From Tubiluchus corallicola (taxonomy: Eukaryota; Priapulida; Priapulimorpha; Priapulimorphida; Tubiluchidae): a stretch of 64,000 nt of DNA. Where the stretch lies: assembly GCA_030141605.1 (NCBI GenBank), contig JAQGDQ010002391.1, positions 55,685 to 119,684 on the forward strand, given 5' to 3'. The notes below the pieces were generated by a model. It ran no database searches, had not been told where the DNA came from, and saw nothing but the letters and a program-made list of their open reading frames with translations. Positions within the stretch are counted from its first letter, which is position 1; each line of letters opens with the position of its first letter. Shown here piece by piece: positions 45,421 to 54,804 of the stretch. Position numbers and translations under genes: made by a program.

Positions 45421-46521
45421 TTAGATAAAATAATGTATCGGATTTGTATTCAATTCTGACACTAAGATTACAAATTTAGGGAATTTTTTTATAAGTATTT
45501 CAAATAAAAGTTCCTTTGTAAACTGTTCGCTCTCATAATGTCCTATATCTGCTACAACTATTCTATTTTCTGCATCAAAAAAACTGTGGTATTTAAAGTC
45601 GCTAGAAATAAATATATTTGCTTTTTGCAATATTGCTTGTTGCAGCAAAAAACCTCCGCTTCCACCACAAATAGCAACTTTTTTTATTTTTTCATTAAGC
45701 AATTGAGTGTGCCTTATAACTGGAGAGTTAAAAGATTTTTTTACTTGCTGCAAAAATTCTTTTTCATCCTGTGGTGTATTTAAATCTCCTATCATTCCTG
45801 CTCCTACTTTGTTAAAAGTATTCTTTAAAGGATAAATATCGTAGGCAACTTCTTCATAAGGATGTGCTGCAATAAGTGCTGCAATAATACTATTCTCTTT
45901 ATAGGCAGGATATATAGTTTCTATCCTTATTTCTTTCTCAAAGTTGAGTTCTCCCTTCTTTCCAGAAAAAGGGTTTGTTTCATTAGAAGGTCTAAAAGTT
46001 CCCTCACCTACTGTATTAAAACTACATTGGTCATATGCTCCAATACGTCCTGCTCCTGCCTCAAATATAGCACTACGAACTTTCTCTATATGTTGTTTTG
46101 GAACAAAAGTCACAAGCTTGTTCAAAAATCCTTCCTTTGGAGCTAATACCTGAATGTTTTTGAGGTTAAGTTTTTGGGCTATTTTCATATTAACCCCATT
46201 TTCTATATTATCTAAATTTGTGTGAATAGAATAAATAGCAATATCATTTTTTATAGCCTTTAAAATGCTCCGCTCTATATAATTACTACCATTGATTCTC
46301 TTTAAGCCTTTAAATATAATAGGATGATGAGATATGATAAGATTAGCCTGCTTGCTGATGGCCTCTTCTATAACTTGTTCAGTTATATCTATGGTAAGTA
46401 ATATTGACTTTACCTCCGTATCTGGACTTCCTATTATTAAGCCTGCATTATCATATTCTTCTTGCAAACTTGAAGGGGCTATGCTTTCTAAGGCAGCAAT
46501 TATTTTCTTTATTGTTATCAC
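45421..46521 (-). CDS. Nif3-like dinuclear metal-centre protein
   Basis: About 366 residues. The GTG start at 46521 is preferred: its product begins (M)ITIKKIIAALESIAPSSLQE, the usual Nif3 opening, one base after the MerR stop. An upstream ATG at 46545 would overlap that gene by 23 bp. Metal ligands are seen in NLIISHHPIIF and YSIHTNLDN near the N-terminus and in VADIGHYESEQF near the C-terminus. A PII-like insert occupies about 125-235, usual for the long form. Proposed GTP cyclohydrolase-like or hydrolase activity is unsettled. Confidence 0.9.
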   Translation of the reverse strand: MITIKKIIAALESIAPSSLQEEYDNAGLIIGSPDTEVKSILLTIDITEQVIEEAISKQANLIISHHPIIFKGLKRINGSNYIERSILKAIKNDIAIYSIHTNLDNIENGVNMKIAQKLNLKNIQVLAPKEGFLNKLVTFVPKQHIEKVRSAIFEAGAGRIGAYDQCSFNTVGEGTFRPSNETNPFSGKKGELNFEKEIRIETIYPAYKENSIIAALIAAHPYEEVAYDIYPLKNTFNKVGAGMIGDLNTPQDEKEFLQQVKKSFNSPVIRHTQLLNEKIKKVAICGGSGGFLLQQAILQKANIFISSDFKYHSFFDAENRIVVADIGHYESEQFTKELLFEILIKKFPKFVILVSELNTNPIHYFI

Positions 46522-46522
46522 T

Positions 46523-46885
46523 TTATTGTGGAGGATAGGTATCAATAATTGACTGTTTTATTTCTAATATTTTTTCTTTTGTATTTTGCAATTTTTCTAT
46601 TATTTGCACCATATTAACAGTTTGTTGTTTTTTCTCTTTCAGTTTTTTCTTTGCACCTTCTATGGTCAGTCCTTGCTTTTTAAGAAGATAATGTATCAAT
46701 TTCAGCTGTTTAAGGCTGTCTTCTGTAAAAAATCGTACGCCTTTACTATTTTTGTCAGGCTGAAGCGAGGGAAATTGCTTATCCCAATATCTAATAGCAG
46801 ATTCTGAAACTTTCATCATCGTAGCTACTTCCTTGATAGAATAATAATGTTTGTTTGGGTGAGATTTAGAAGAGATTTGTTGCAT
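46523..46885 (-). CDS. MerR-family transcriptional regulator
   Basis: 120 residues. A winged helix-turn-helix (YSIKEVATMMKVSESAIRYW, then DKQFPSLQPDKNSKGVRFF) is followed by a coiled-coil dimer helix. There is no C-terminal effector domain or metal-binding Cys. It heads the nif3/zinc-ribbon/PAP2 transcript; the target is unknown. Short MerR proteins of this kind are common in Bacteroidota next to an M23 peptidase gene, as found here. Confidence 0.9.
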   Translation of the reverse strand: MQQISSKSHPNKHYYSIKEVATMMKVSESAIRYWDKQFPSLQPDKNSKGVRFFTEDSLKQLKLIHYLLKKQGLTIEGAKKKLKEKKQQTVNMVQIIEKLQNTKEKILEIKQSIIDTYPPQ

Positions 46886-47005
46886 CCTAATTTAGGTAGA
46901 AATAAATTACCAATTTAAACTAAACTCTTTCTTAATTAAATAGATGCAAGGTAATACCTTGCATCTATTTGTTCCTAAAAATGTAAATAAAAAGAATAAA
47001 GTACT

Positions 47006-47986
47006 CTAATCAAAAGCCTTATTTACATTATGAGTTATAAATAACATTTTCTCTAGCTCTTTGGCAGATATATCATTAAAGAAGTAGTTTTGTGGGTTAA
47101 CTCTTGCCCCGTTTCTAATCACTTCATAGTGGCAATGGTCTCCTGTGGATGTTCCAGTACTTCCAACAAAACCTATTACATCTCCTCTTTCTACTCTTTG
47201 TCCTTTTTTGACATTAAACTTTGTCATATGACCATAGAGTGTTTTGTATCCAAACCCATGATCTATAACTACTTTTTTCCCATAACCTTTGCTAGAACTA
47301 TTTACTTCTATCACCACACCATCTCCAGTAGCAAGAATCTCTGTTCCTTTGGGAGCAGCAAGGTCTATTCCATAATGAAATCTCTTTTGCCTATGTATTG
47401 GGTGAAACCTATAACCCCATCCTGACGTTCTTTGAGTTAAATTTTCCTTAGATACAGGTAATATAGATGGAACGCTTAATAGCTTTTGATTTAGTTCTTT
47501 TGCTTGTTCTACTATATCATCCAATGATGTCGATTGTACATACAAATTTTTTAAAGTAGTTTCTAACTTTTTCTTAGTGCCAATAACCAAATCAGAATTA
47601 TCATATCCTCCTAAGTTTTTATATAGGTCAACCCCTCCAGAACCTGCTTCTCTTATTGTACTTGCCAAAGGAGACATACCAAATATGGCACGATAGATGT
47701 TATCATCTTTATATTCAACATTAGAAAGAATACCTTGTACTTGGTCTAATTCTTTATTTATTATTTGATATTGTAATTTTAGTTGCTCGTTTTCTCTTAA
47801 CAATATCTTATTTTCTAATGTTTTATCATTATTAGAAATACTACTTACTATTAGTAGTGCAGTGACAAACAACGTTCCTGTTGCAAAAAAATACTTCAAA
47901 ACCCCTAATATTCTACGAGTCACGGTACTCTGAACCCGCTCCACTTGTAATGTTCTATGGTTGTAGTAATATTTTACCTTATTCAT
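47006..47986 (-). CDS. M23-family peptidoglycan endopeptidase (LytM-like)
   Basis: 326 residues. One N-terminal membrane helix (about 33-52) and a coiled coil (about 58-85) precede a C-terminal LytM domain. The zinc ligands are visible as HYGIDLAAP (H..D) and GDHCHYEV (HxH, with Cys between the two His where Leu is commoner). It cuts peptide cross-links of peptidoglycan in the periplasm. A -7 box lies at 48025-48018. Confidence 0.93.
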   Translation of the reverse strand: MNKVKYYYNHRTLQVERVQSTVTRRILGVLKYFFATGTLFVTALLIVSSISNNDKTLENKILLRENEQLKLQYQIINKELDQVQGILSNVEYKDDNIYRAIFGMSPLASTIREAGSGGVDLYKNLGGYDNSDLVIGTKKKLETTLKNLYVQSTSLDDIVEQAKELNQKLLSVPSILPVSKENLTQRTSGWGYRFHPIHRQKRFHYGIDLAAPKGTEILATGDGVVIEVNSSSKGYGKKVVIDHGFGYKTLYGHMTKFNVKKGQRVERGDVIGFVGSTGTSTGDHCHYEVIRNGARVNPQNYFFNDISAKELEKMLFITHNVNKAFD

Positions 47987-48017
47987 AGTTATATATCTTT
48001 GGGTTAAATTACTTCTG

Positions 48018-48025
48018 CAAAGGTA
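48018..48025 (-). promoter_or_regulatory. Candidate -7 box of the M23 peptidase gene
   Basis: TACCTTTG on the minus strand, 31 nt before the ATG at 47986. Confidence 0.45.
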
Positions 48026-48100
48026 AGAAAAATTTGAGTTTTTTTCCCTAAAAAAGGTTAATTTTTACAAATTTTTCAAAATTTATTGTCACAAAAAAAC

Positions 48101-48108
48101 TATCTTTG
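48101..48108 (+). promoter_or_regulatory. Candidate -7 box of the DUF4836-like gene
   Basis: TATCTTTG followed by C, 42 nt before the ATG at 48151. Confidence 0.5.
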
Positions 48109-48150
48109 CTCTAAGATTTCAATTATTTAATCGTGTAATAAACTCAATAA

Positions 48151-49674
48151 ATGAAAAATTTAAAGACTCAAATAAGCATTTATTCTACTGTACTAATAAT
48201 TTTGAGCTCTTGTTCTAAAAGATATTCTGCACACGTCAATATAATTCCAGCAAGTGCAAATGCTTTGCTCTCCATAGATGCAAAAAATATTTATCAAAAG
48301 GGAAAATTATATGATTTAAATCAATTTAGTTTTTACAACAACTTAAAAAACAATTTAAACGATGAAAAATACTATAGCCTCTTTTCTCTTTTGGAACATC
48401 CTCAAAAACTAGGAATAGATATTTCTGAAAAGATTTATGTTTTTAATGTAAATAAAAATTTAGATGAAAATTTTATAGGTCTAACTTTTAAATTGATGAA
48501 CAATTCTATATTTGAGATTTCTTTGAAAGAAATATACGAACTTATTGATGAAAAACCAGATATAACAAAACATCCATCTTTTCAATACATAAAAATAGAT
48601 AATTCTTTGCTTGGATGGGACAGACATAAAATAATATGTCTATTCTTCAAAGAAGAAAATGAAAACGCAGAAAAAATATTATCAGGCATTTTTGAAAACA
48701 CCTACTCCAAAAAATCAATCACTGAGATACCAAATTTCAATTCTTTCACTAAGAATGAAAAGGACATAAATTTATGGGTAAATGGACACTCTTTAATAGA
48801 CGTATTAGAAGCAGAATCTCTTGACCAGATAAGTTACAACTTATTTGACTCTACTTACCATTTTGGAGCTTATGCTCACCTTTATATAGGCTTGCAAAAA
48901 GGGAATGTAAATACTACTATAAGAAACTTTCCTAACGAAAAAGGGAAAGAACTAATGAAAGAATATAATTTTATAAAAAAAGAACCTGTACAAACACTTC
49001 CTACAATATTTCCCAAGGACTGTATAGGTTTTTTTAGCTTAGCATTAAACTTTAATAATATTTATCGCTTTTTGCAAAAGCATAAAATTTACAATCAATA
49101 CATCAAAGATATGAACATAGTTGCCAGCGGGTTCGATGTTACTTTGGAACAAATAATGGCATCATTTAGTGGTGAAATATTGATAGATTTTTATGGTTTA
49201 GACGAAACAACTTTTATGCCCAAGGCAGGAATAGCCATACAAATGAAAGATGACCTTATATATGAAAAAATAACAAGTAATCTAGGTTACTTTTTTGAGA
49301 AAGAAGGGGATTATTACAAGTTTACTACTCTTTTCACTCCTATTTATTTCTCCTTTAATAACAATGTAATGCTTATTAATACTACACAAGATGTTATTTC
49401 AAATTTCACTAGTGGGGAAAAAATAAGTCCCAACCTAACTAAAAACAAAAAGGTAGGTGCTATATTAAAAAAATCACCTAATAGTTTCTTTTTAAGCTTC
49501 GACAGTAAAAATTACCCTCAACAAGCTTATCAAACCATAGAAAATGAAATTCCTTTCATAAAAATATTAGATAACATAAATAGCATAACAATAGACAATC
49601 ATACATTAGAAACAAATATAGAATTAACAGACAAAGGAGAAAATAGCCTATATAAAATACTATCAAATATCTAA
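48151..49674 (+). CDS. DUF4836-like lipoprotein
   Basis: 507 residues with lipobox LSSC (Cys 21). The mature start YSAHVNIIPASANALLSIDA matches the opening of DUF4836 proteins (..IPADANVVxSID..). The rest shows the alternating beta/alpha pattern with no catalytic motif. It is followed after 19 bp by an ABC ATPase and then a permease, so it may be the envelope partner of that transporter. Function unknown. Confidence 0.7.
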   Translation: MKNLKTQISIYSTVLIILSSCSKRYSAHVNIIPASANALLSIDAKNIYQKGKLYDLNQFSFYNNLKNNLNDEKYYSLFSLLEHPQKLGIDISEKIYVFNVNKNLDENFIGLTFKLMNNSIFEISLKEIYELIDEKPDITKHPSFQYIKIDNSLLGWDRHKIICLFFKEENENAEKILSGIFENTYSKKSITEIPNFNSFTKNEKDINLWVNGHSLIDVLEAESLDQISYNLFDSTYHFGAYAHLYIGLQKGNVNTTIRNFPNEKGKELMKEYNFIKKEPVQTLPTIFPKDCIGFFSLALNFNNIYRFLQKHKIYNQYIKDMNIVASGFDVTLEQIMASFSGEILIDFYGLDETTFMPKAGIAIQMKDDLIYEKITSNLGYFFEKEGDYYKFTTLFTPIYFSFNNNVMLINTTQDVISNFTSGEKISPNLTKNKKVGAILKKSPNSFFLSFDSKNYPQQAYQTIENEIPFIKILDNINSITIDNHTLETNIELTDKGENSLYKILSNI

Positions 49675-49693
49675 TGACACTTTATAAATTAAG

Positions 49694-50335
49694 ATGAAGA
49701 TCTCTTTAAGTAATGTTTCTATTAAAAATAATGATAGTATAGACAATTTCACATCAGAAATTTGGCAAAAAGCCATTACATTTTCATCCAATAATAACAT
49801 ATTAATAAAAGCTACATCAGGTAAAGGAAAATCTTCTCTAATAAGTTTTATCTATGGAATAAGAAGAGACTACAAAGGAGAAATAAAATACGACAATCAA
49901 AACATTAAAAATACCTCCTCTAATACTTGGACTAAATATAGAAATACTACTATCAGCATTGTATTTCAAGGGTTAAAATTATTTTCTACTCTTACCGCCT
50001 TAGAGAACGTACTCATCAAAAACAACCTTACACACTATAAAACAGAAAATGAAATATTACACCTATTTTCTGAATTAGACCTTTTGGAACACAAAAATAT
50101 TCCTGCCAGATTACTATCCTTTGGTCAACAGCAAAGAGTAGCTATTATTAGAGCTTTGTGTCAGCCTTTTTCTTTTTTATTGTTAGACGAACCTTTTAGC
50201 CATCTGGATGTAGAAATAACTAAGAGAATTTGTAAAATCATTGAACAAGAAATAGCCGAACAAAATGCTGGACTTATTTTAACCTCACTGGACGAAAAAT
50301 ACTATTTTAATTACAACAATATTTATACTCTATAG
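49694..50335 (+). CDS. ABC-transporter ATPase with degenerate motifs
   Basis: 213 residues, LolD/MacB-like in length. Walker A reads ATSGKGKSS, with Ala for the first Gly. The signature is LSFGQQQRVAI, with Phe for the second Gly of LSGGQ. Walker B FLLLDEP is intact with SHLD after it. The switch region is LTSLDE, with no His where THD is expected. The key Lys-Ser and Glu remain, so ATP binding is likely but turnover may be weak. It lies 6 bp before the permease gene. Confidence 0.8.
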   Translation: MKISLSNVSIKNNDSIDNFTSEIWQKAITFSSNNNILIKATSGKGKSSLISFIYGIRRDYKGEIKYDNQNIKNTSSNTWTKYRNTTISIVFQGLKLFSTLTALENVLIKNNLTHYKTENEILHLFSELDLLEHKNIPARLLSFGQQQRVAIIRALCQPFSFLLLDEPFSHLDVEITKRICKIIEQEIAEQNAGLILTSLDEKYYFNYNNIYTL

Positions 50336-50341
50336 GTACAT

Positions 50342-51538
50342 ATGTTGCTCAAAATATTAAAGCAAAATATAAGCATCAGCCAAGCAATAACAACCACAAT
50401 AAGCCTCTTAATAGGTTTTTGCATTATTCTGCTTAGTATTCAAATATTCTTTGATGTAAAGCCTCTCTTTGCTGATAAGGAAGACAGCCTCTGGGGAGAA
50501 GACTACCTTATAATAAGTAAAAAAGTATCGTTCCTCAATACTATTAGCAACAACACCGCTTCCTTTACTAATAATGAGCTGGAAACCATAAAACAACAAG
50601 ATTTTGTAGAAGGAATTGCAAAATTTATTCCCAGTCAGTTTTCGGTAAGACTATATAGCAATATCTCTGACAAATTTCCTGAATTTTATACTGACCTTTT
50701 TTTTGAAGCTATACCTGACAATTATATTGATATAAAATTAAACCAATGGAAATGGAGAGAGAACGATAGTTTTGTACCTATTGTCATTCCTAAATACTAC
50801 CTCTCATTATATAACTTTGGTTTTGCCATTAGCCAAGGCTTACCGCAGGTATCAGAAGCTACCATCAAAACTATTCCTTTACGTGTAGTAATAGAGGGGA
50901 ATAAGCAAAAAACCTCTTTGAAAAGTAGAGTTGTAGGGTTTTCTGACAGGATAAATACAATATTAGTGCCGCAGTCATTTTTGAAATGGGCAAATAATAA
51001 ATATGGTAATAAAACAACAGAAAAGTTTTCAAGGATTATTATTAAAGTAAAAAGTTCTTATCAACCAGAAATAATTGAATTTTTTGAGAAAAATAACTAT
51101 GACCTCAATAAAGAAAAATTAAAAACTGCCAAAGCCTCTTACTTCTTTAAAGTAATAAGCACAATTATTATTGCTATTGGCCTGTTGGTAACTGCTTTGG
51201 GGTTAGGAATAATGCTTCTCAGTTTCAACATTATTTTGCAAAAAAATAAAGAAAAAATTACCACACTTTTTCTCATTGGGTATAGCTTGAACAAAATAGC
51301 AATACCCTATCAACTCCTAAGTACTATTGTCAGCACCTTTGTATTTTTGCTATCCGTCCTATCCATACACTTCTTACGCGACTTCTACACATCTAAACTT
51401 GAAATGCTTCATAATACAGATTATAGTACTGGAACGGGAAACACTCTCTTATTTGGGTTCGTATTATTATTATGTATACTCACCATCAACTTTCTTTGGA
51501 CAAGAAGCAAAATAAAATCTATTATAAAGAAGGGGTAA
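50342..51538 (+). CDS. FtsX/LolE-like ABC-transporter permease
   Basis: 398 residues. One helix near the N-terminus (about 14-38), a large periplasmic domain (about 40-270), then three helices in the C-terminal third (about 275-305, 325-350 and 365-390). This is the FtsX/MacB/LolCE four-helix layout. With the preceding ATPase and DUF4836 lipoprotein it forms a probable envelope transport or signalling unit. Confidence 0.8.
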   Translation: MLLKILKQNISISQAITTTISLLIGFCIILLSIQIFFDVKPLFADKEDSLWGEDYLIISKKVSFLNTISNNTASFTNNELETIKQQDFVEGIAKFIPSQFSVRLYSNISDKFPEFYTDLFFEAIPDNYIDIKLNQWKWRENDSFVPIVIPKYYLSLYNFGFAISQGLPQVSEATIKTIPLRVVIEGNKQKTSLKSRVVGFSDRINTILVPQSFLKWANNKYGNKTTEKFSRIIIKVKSSYQPEIIEFFEKNNYDLNKEKLKTAKASYFFKVISTIIIAIGLLVTALGLGIMLLSFNIILQKNKEKITTLFLIGYSLNKIAIPYQLLSTIVSTFVFLLSVLSIHFLRDFYTSKLEMLHNTDYSTGTGNTLLFGFVLLLCILTINFLWTRSKIKSIIKKG

Positions 51539-51704
51539 AAACATTCAACTGCCAGCCAAAAAGAAGCAAACCAAACGCAATGAGCTCACCCAAAGCAATA
51601 AAAATATTTTCCTTGCTATAAAAGGGTTGTTGTCAAAATTTAAATTAGCCTGTAATCTCATCTTGTAGAAACGTACTTGTACAACCCTGCAGGTGTACTA
51701 AAAA

Positions 51705-51736
51705 GTCCTGCAAGATTTAAAAAAACCTTGCAGGAC
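51705..51736. terminator. Hairpin between the convergent permease and sugar-transferase genes
   Basis: A perfect 10-bp stem (GTCCTGCAAG / CTTGCAGGAC) with a 12-nt loop, in the gap between two convergent genes. A second CCTGCAGG palindrome lies 22 bp to the left. Confidence 0.7.
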
Positions 51737-51775
51737 AAACCTAAAAAAACCTAAAAAAAATCAACATTTAAGAGT

Positions 51776-52936
51776 TTAAGCACTAACTATTTTTCCAGTA
51801 AATATATTAACTATTGCTTTATAAAAATACCTTACATCAGTAGTAAATGGGTGTTTAATTTTGTCTTTCATATAAATTTTTTCTGCCTCTATATTTTGTC
51901 TACTATCTGGCATAATAAGTGAAACATAAGGAGGTATGCAACCCGGTTTAAATTGTATTCTTTTTTCTTGCACATCTTCTGGAAATTGGCCATATCTTAC
52001 TTGACTTACAGGCCTTACACCTACAAGATTCATTTCTCCTTTCAATACATTGATTATTTGCAATATTTCATCTAACCAATATTTCCTTAACAATTTACCC
52101 CATCTAGTAAGTCTAAAATCGTTGGCTGGTTTACCCAAATTTGTATAACCATTTCTTCTAGTAATATACTCTTGCAAGTACTCAGAATAAGCGTGCATTG
52201 TGCGTATTTTATATACATTTATCATTTTTCCATACTTGCCTATCCTTTTCATTTTAAACAATGGGCTATAAGAAGGAATAGATTTAGTTTGTGGCTCGCT
52301 CTTTTTTGAAACAACGAAAAACAAAAGATTATTAATGCTTTTAAAATCTTTAATCTCAAAACCACAATAGGCTAATCTCCCCAATAATTCTGCTTTTGAT
52401 AAGGCTATTGTTCTATTGTTAAATGCAAGGCGATACAACTTACCCAATGGCTCTACCTTTGGGCATACCCTATGTAATATAAAGTCGGCCACTCTAAATA
52501 TTTTTGCCCACAAACCTTTTTTATTTTTAACTAATCTATTTTTTCTTTCGCCTGATGTTTCTGCACAACCAACAAATGTTCCACCAAGTGCAAGTTTTTC
52601 ATTTACACTTTTGAAATATTTATTCACATTCGAAATATTATTGATTTTCTCTATACCAATAAAATTTTTCGCATCAGTATGACTAAAAATATTTATCTTC
52701 CTATAATCCGTAGTTACAAAAAGTGCTGAATGCCCTTCATTTGTATTGATAAATGGTTCTATATAATTGTAAACGGTTTCACCAAACTTCTTGGCAACAG
52801 CATCTTTGATAAGATCTGTATTGCTAATATACACATAGCCATAATTATCTGGCGAAAGATGAGATATAGATAACCTGTCTTGCTCCATTAGAGCCTCTTG
52901 GTTAATAATGTCGTATTGAATTTTGAACTCTCCCAT
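51776..52936 (-). CDS. Sugar-phosphate transferase domain with an atypical soluble N-terminal part
   Basis: 386 residues. The C-terminal half has the polyprenyl-phosphate sugar transferase pattern: KIRTMHAYSEYLQEY, DFRLTRWGKLLRKYWLDEI, NVLKGEMNLVGVRPV and FKPGCIPPYVSL, the catalytic Asp-Glu being in LDEI. The usual membrane helices before this domain are missing. Instead residues about 60-225 look like a worn methyltransferase-like fold (LALGGTFVGCAETSGER.., LGRLAYCGFEIKDFKSINNL). It may attach the first sugar of a surface polymer to undecaprenyl phosphate, held to the membrane only by re-entrant or amphipathic segments. Confidence 0.75.
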   Translation of the reverse strand: MGEFKIQYDIINQEALMEQDRLSISHLSPDNYGYVYISNTDLIKDAVAKKFGETVYNYIEPFINTNEGHSALFVTTDYRKINIFSHTDAKNFIGIEKINNISNVNKYFKSVNEKLALGGTFVGCAETSGERKNRLVKNKKGLWAKIFRVADFILHRVCPKVEPLGKLYRLAFNNRTIALSKAELLGRLAYCGFEIKDFKSINNLLFFVVSKKSEPQTKSIPSYSPLFKMKRIGKYGKMINVYKIRTMHAYSEYLQEYITRRNGYTNLGKPANDFRLTRWGKLLRKYWLDEILQIINVLKGEMNLVGVRPVSQVRYGQFPEDVQEKRIQFKPGCIPPYVSLIMPDSRQNIEAEKIYMKDKIKHPFTTDVRYFYKAIVNIFTGKIVSA

Positions 52937-53392
52937 AACAACTGTTTTTTTAGGTTACTCACAGTTTTAAAAACGAGAGATGAGAGCAAAAAATAAGTGG
53001 GTTTTTAGAAAAGAAATACCACTAAAAGTCTTTAATCATAAGGTTTGCAATGTTCGTCTATACTAATAAGTCATTCATAACTAAAATGAGTACGTTCGTC
53101 CTTTCGAAGGTAAGATTGACGAACTACCCGTTTTTGTAGATGAAAGAAATTAAGTAGTATTTTATACCTATGAAAAAATAGATATTTATTCGAAAAATTA
53201 TTTTGATTCTACTAATTTTCAGGAAATACCAACTTGTATCTTCTGCAAAAAAGACAACTATTATTTTATAGCAAGTAAAACACACATTTACTTTATGTCC
53301 TTTTGTTTATAATACATATGTGTGTAATACGTTGAGAGAGATTTCCCTAAATAACTTGCTATATCCCCAAAAATCAAGATAATATTGTAAAC
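52937..53392. other. 456-bp intergenic region
   Basis: Mostly non-coding. A short plus-strand frame at 53085-53153 reads NEYVRPFEGKIDELPVFVDE and then a stop, protein-like in composition but bounded by a stop at 53082-53084, so perhaps the tail of a lost gene. No hairpin or repeat of note. Confidence 0.35.
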
Positions 53393-53950
53393 TCAATTAA
53401 GAATATTCATTGTTCTATCTATACCCAAAGTTCCAAAATTTAATATCCCCTCTATAGCTTTGTTGATAAGTATTGGTAGTTGTTCTTGCTCCTTATCTGT
53501 CCATTTGCCAAGCACATAATCCACTTGCCGCCCTTTGGAATATTCGCTTCCTATTCCAAACCTAAGTCTTGCATAATTTGTAGTACCAAGTATTTCATTT
53601 ATGTTTTTAAGTCCATTATGTCCAGCATCACTTCCTTTTTTTCTCATTCGTATCTTTCCAAATGGCAAAGCAATATCATCCACTACAACTAAGAGGTTTT
53701 GTAACGATATTTTTTCTTTTTGCAACCAATAGTTAACAGCCTTCCCACTCAGATTAACATAAGTATTTGGCTTTAATAAGACAAATTTCCTTCCCTTATA
53801 TTTATACTCTGCATTCCAGCCATATCTTTTCTCCACAAACAAGATTTCTTTATTTTTTGCCAGATTATCTAAAATCTCAAAACCTACATTATGCCTTGTA
53901 TGCTGATATTCTTCTCCTTTATTACCTAATCCTACTATTAAATACTTCAT
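53393..53950 (-). CDS. pth: Peptidyl-tRNA hydrolase
   Basis: 185 residues. Pth motifs: LIVGLGNKGEEYQHTRHNVG with the catalytic His, LLKPNTYVNLSGKAV, VVVDDIALPFGKIR and GSDAGHNGLKNI. It recycles peptidyl-tRNAs in the cytoplasm. Last of the prs-rplY-pth set, 77 bp after rplY. Confidence 0.96.
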   Translation of the reverse strand: MKYLIVGLGNKGEEYQHTRHNVGFEILDNLAKNKEILFVEKRYGWNAEYKYKGRKFVLLKPNTYVNLSGKAVNYWLQKEKISLQNLLVVVDDIALPFGKIRMRKKGSDAGHNGLKNINEILGTTNYARLRFGIGSEYSKGRQVDYVLGKWTDKEQEQLPILINKAIEGILNFGTLGIDRTMNILN

Positions 53951-54027
53951 AAAAGCAAGTTTAAAAACAAAAAGGAGAGTAAAATTTTCTCTCTTACTCT
54001 CCTTTATTATTATTAAATAATATAATA

Positions 54028-54669
54028 CTATTCGCTTTTTTCTTCCGTTGTTCCTTTTTCTTCTGTTGTTGTTTCAGTTCCTTCTGTTGTTTCTTCTTCA
54101 CCTTCTTCTGATACCCCACCTATTGCAGCTCTTGTCAATTTCACCGCCACTACTACTGCCGTAGGCGAGTTGAGTAGTTCTAAATTATCAAACGATAATT
54201 CCTCTACCTTAATAGCCTCACCAAGTTTAACATTGGTTACATCTATATCTAATGTATCAGGCAAATCTTTGATGAAAGCCTTTACTTTTAATCTTCTTAA
54301 AACAGTTTGTTGCTTTCCACCTGCTTTCACTCCTTCTGCCAATCCATTAAGTTTAATAGGTATTTCTATTATTACTTTTTTATCATCTACTACTTGAAAA
54401 AAGTCAGTGTGGATAATCCTATCTGTTACAGGATGAAACTGTAAATCTTGTAATATAGTTTGATATTTTTCTTTTCCTATTGTCAAGTTTATAACATATA
54501 CATTAGGAGTAAAAACTATCTTTTTTAATTGGTTCTCTTTTACTGCAAAATGCACATTTTTTTCACCTCCATATAATACGCAAGGCACTTTATCTTCTCT
54601 TCTTAGTTGTTTAGTCTCTTTTTTACCCAGTTGTTTTCTCTCTTCACCAGAGATTTCTATCGTTTTCAT
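54028..54669 (-). CDS. rplY: 50S ribosomal protein L25/Ctc
   Basis: 213 residues, the long (TL5/Ctc) form. An N-terminal 5S-rRNA-binding beta-barrel (MKTIEISGEERKQLGKKETK..VPCVLYGG) is followed by a TL5 C-terminal domain and a tail of almost only Glu, Thr and Gly. It binds 5S rRNA in the large subunit. Placement between prs and pth is the usual one. Confidence 0.96.
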   Translation of the reverse strand: MKTIEISGEERKQLGKKETKQLRREDKVPCVLYGGEKNVHFAVKENQLKKIVFTPNVYVINLTIGKEKYQTILQDLQFHPVTDRIIHTDFFQVVDDKKVIIEIPIKLNGLAEGVKAGGKQQTVLRRLKVKAFIKDLPDTLDIDVTNVKLGEAIKVEELSFDNLELLNSPTAVVVAVKLTRAAIGGVSEEGEEETTEGTETTTEEKGTTEEKSE

Positions 54670-54804
54670 TTATTATTATTTAAAAATTTGACAATACTCA
54701 AGAGTTCACTTATAAACTCCCCCATCTTATCTTAATTTAATTTATTCTCTTTTCTTGAAAGAAGAGTGCAAATATAGCCTTTTAAAATAACTTGTTGAAG
54801 TTTT

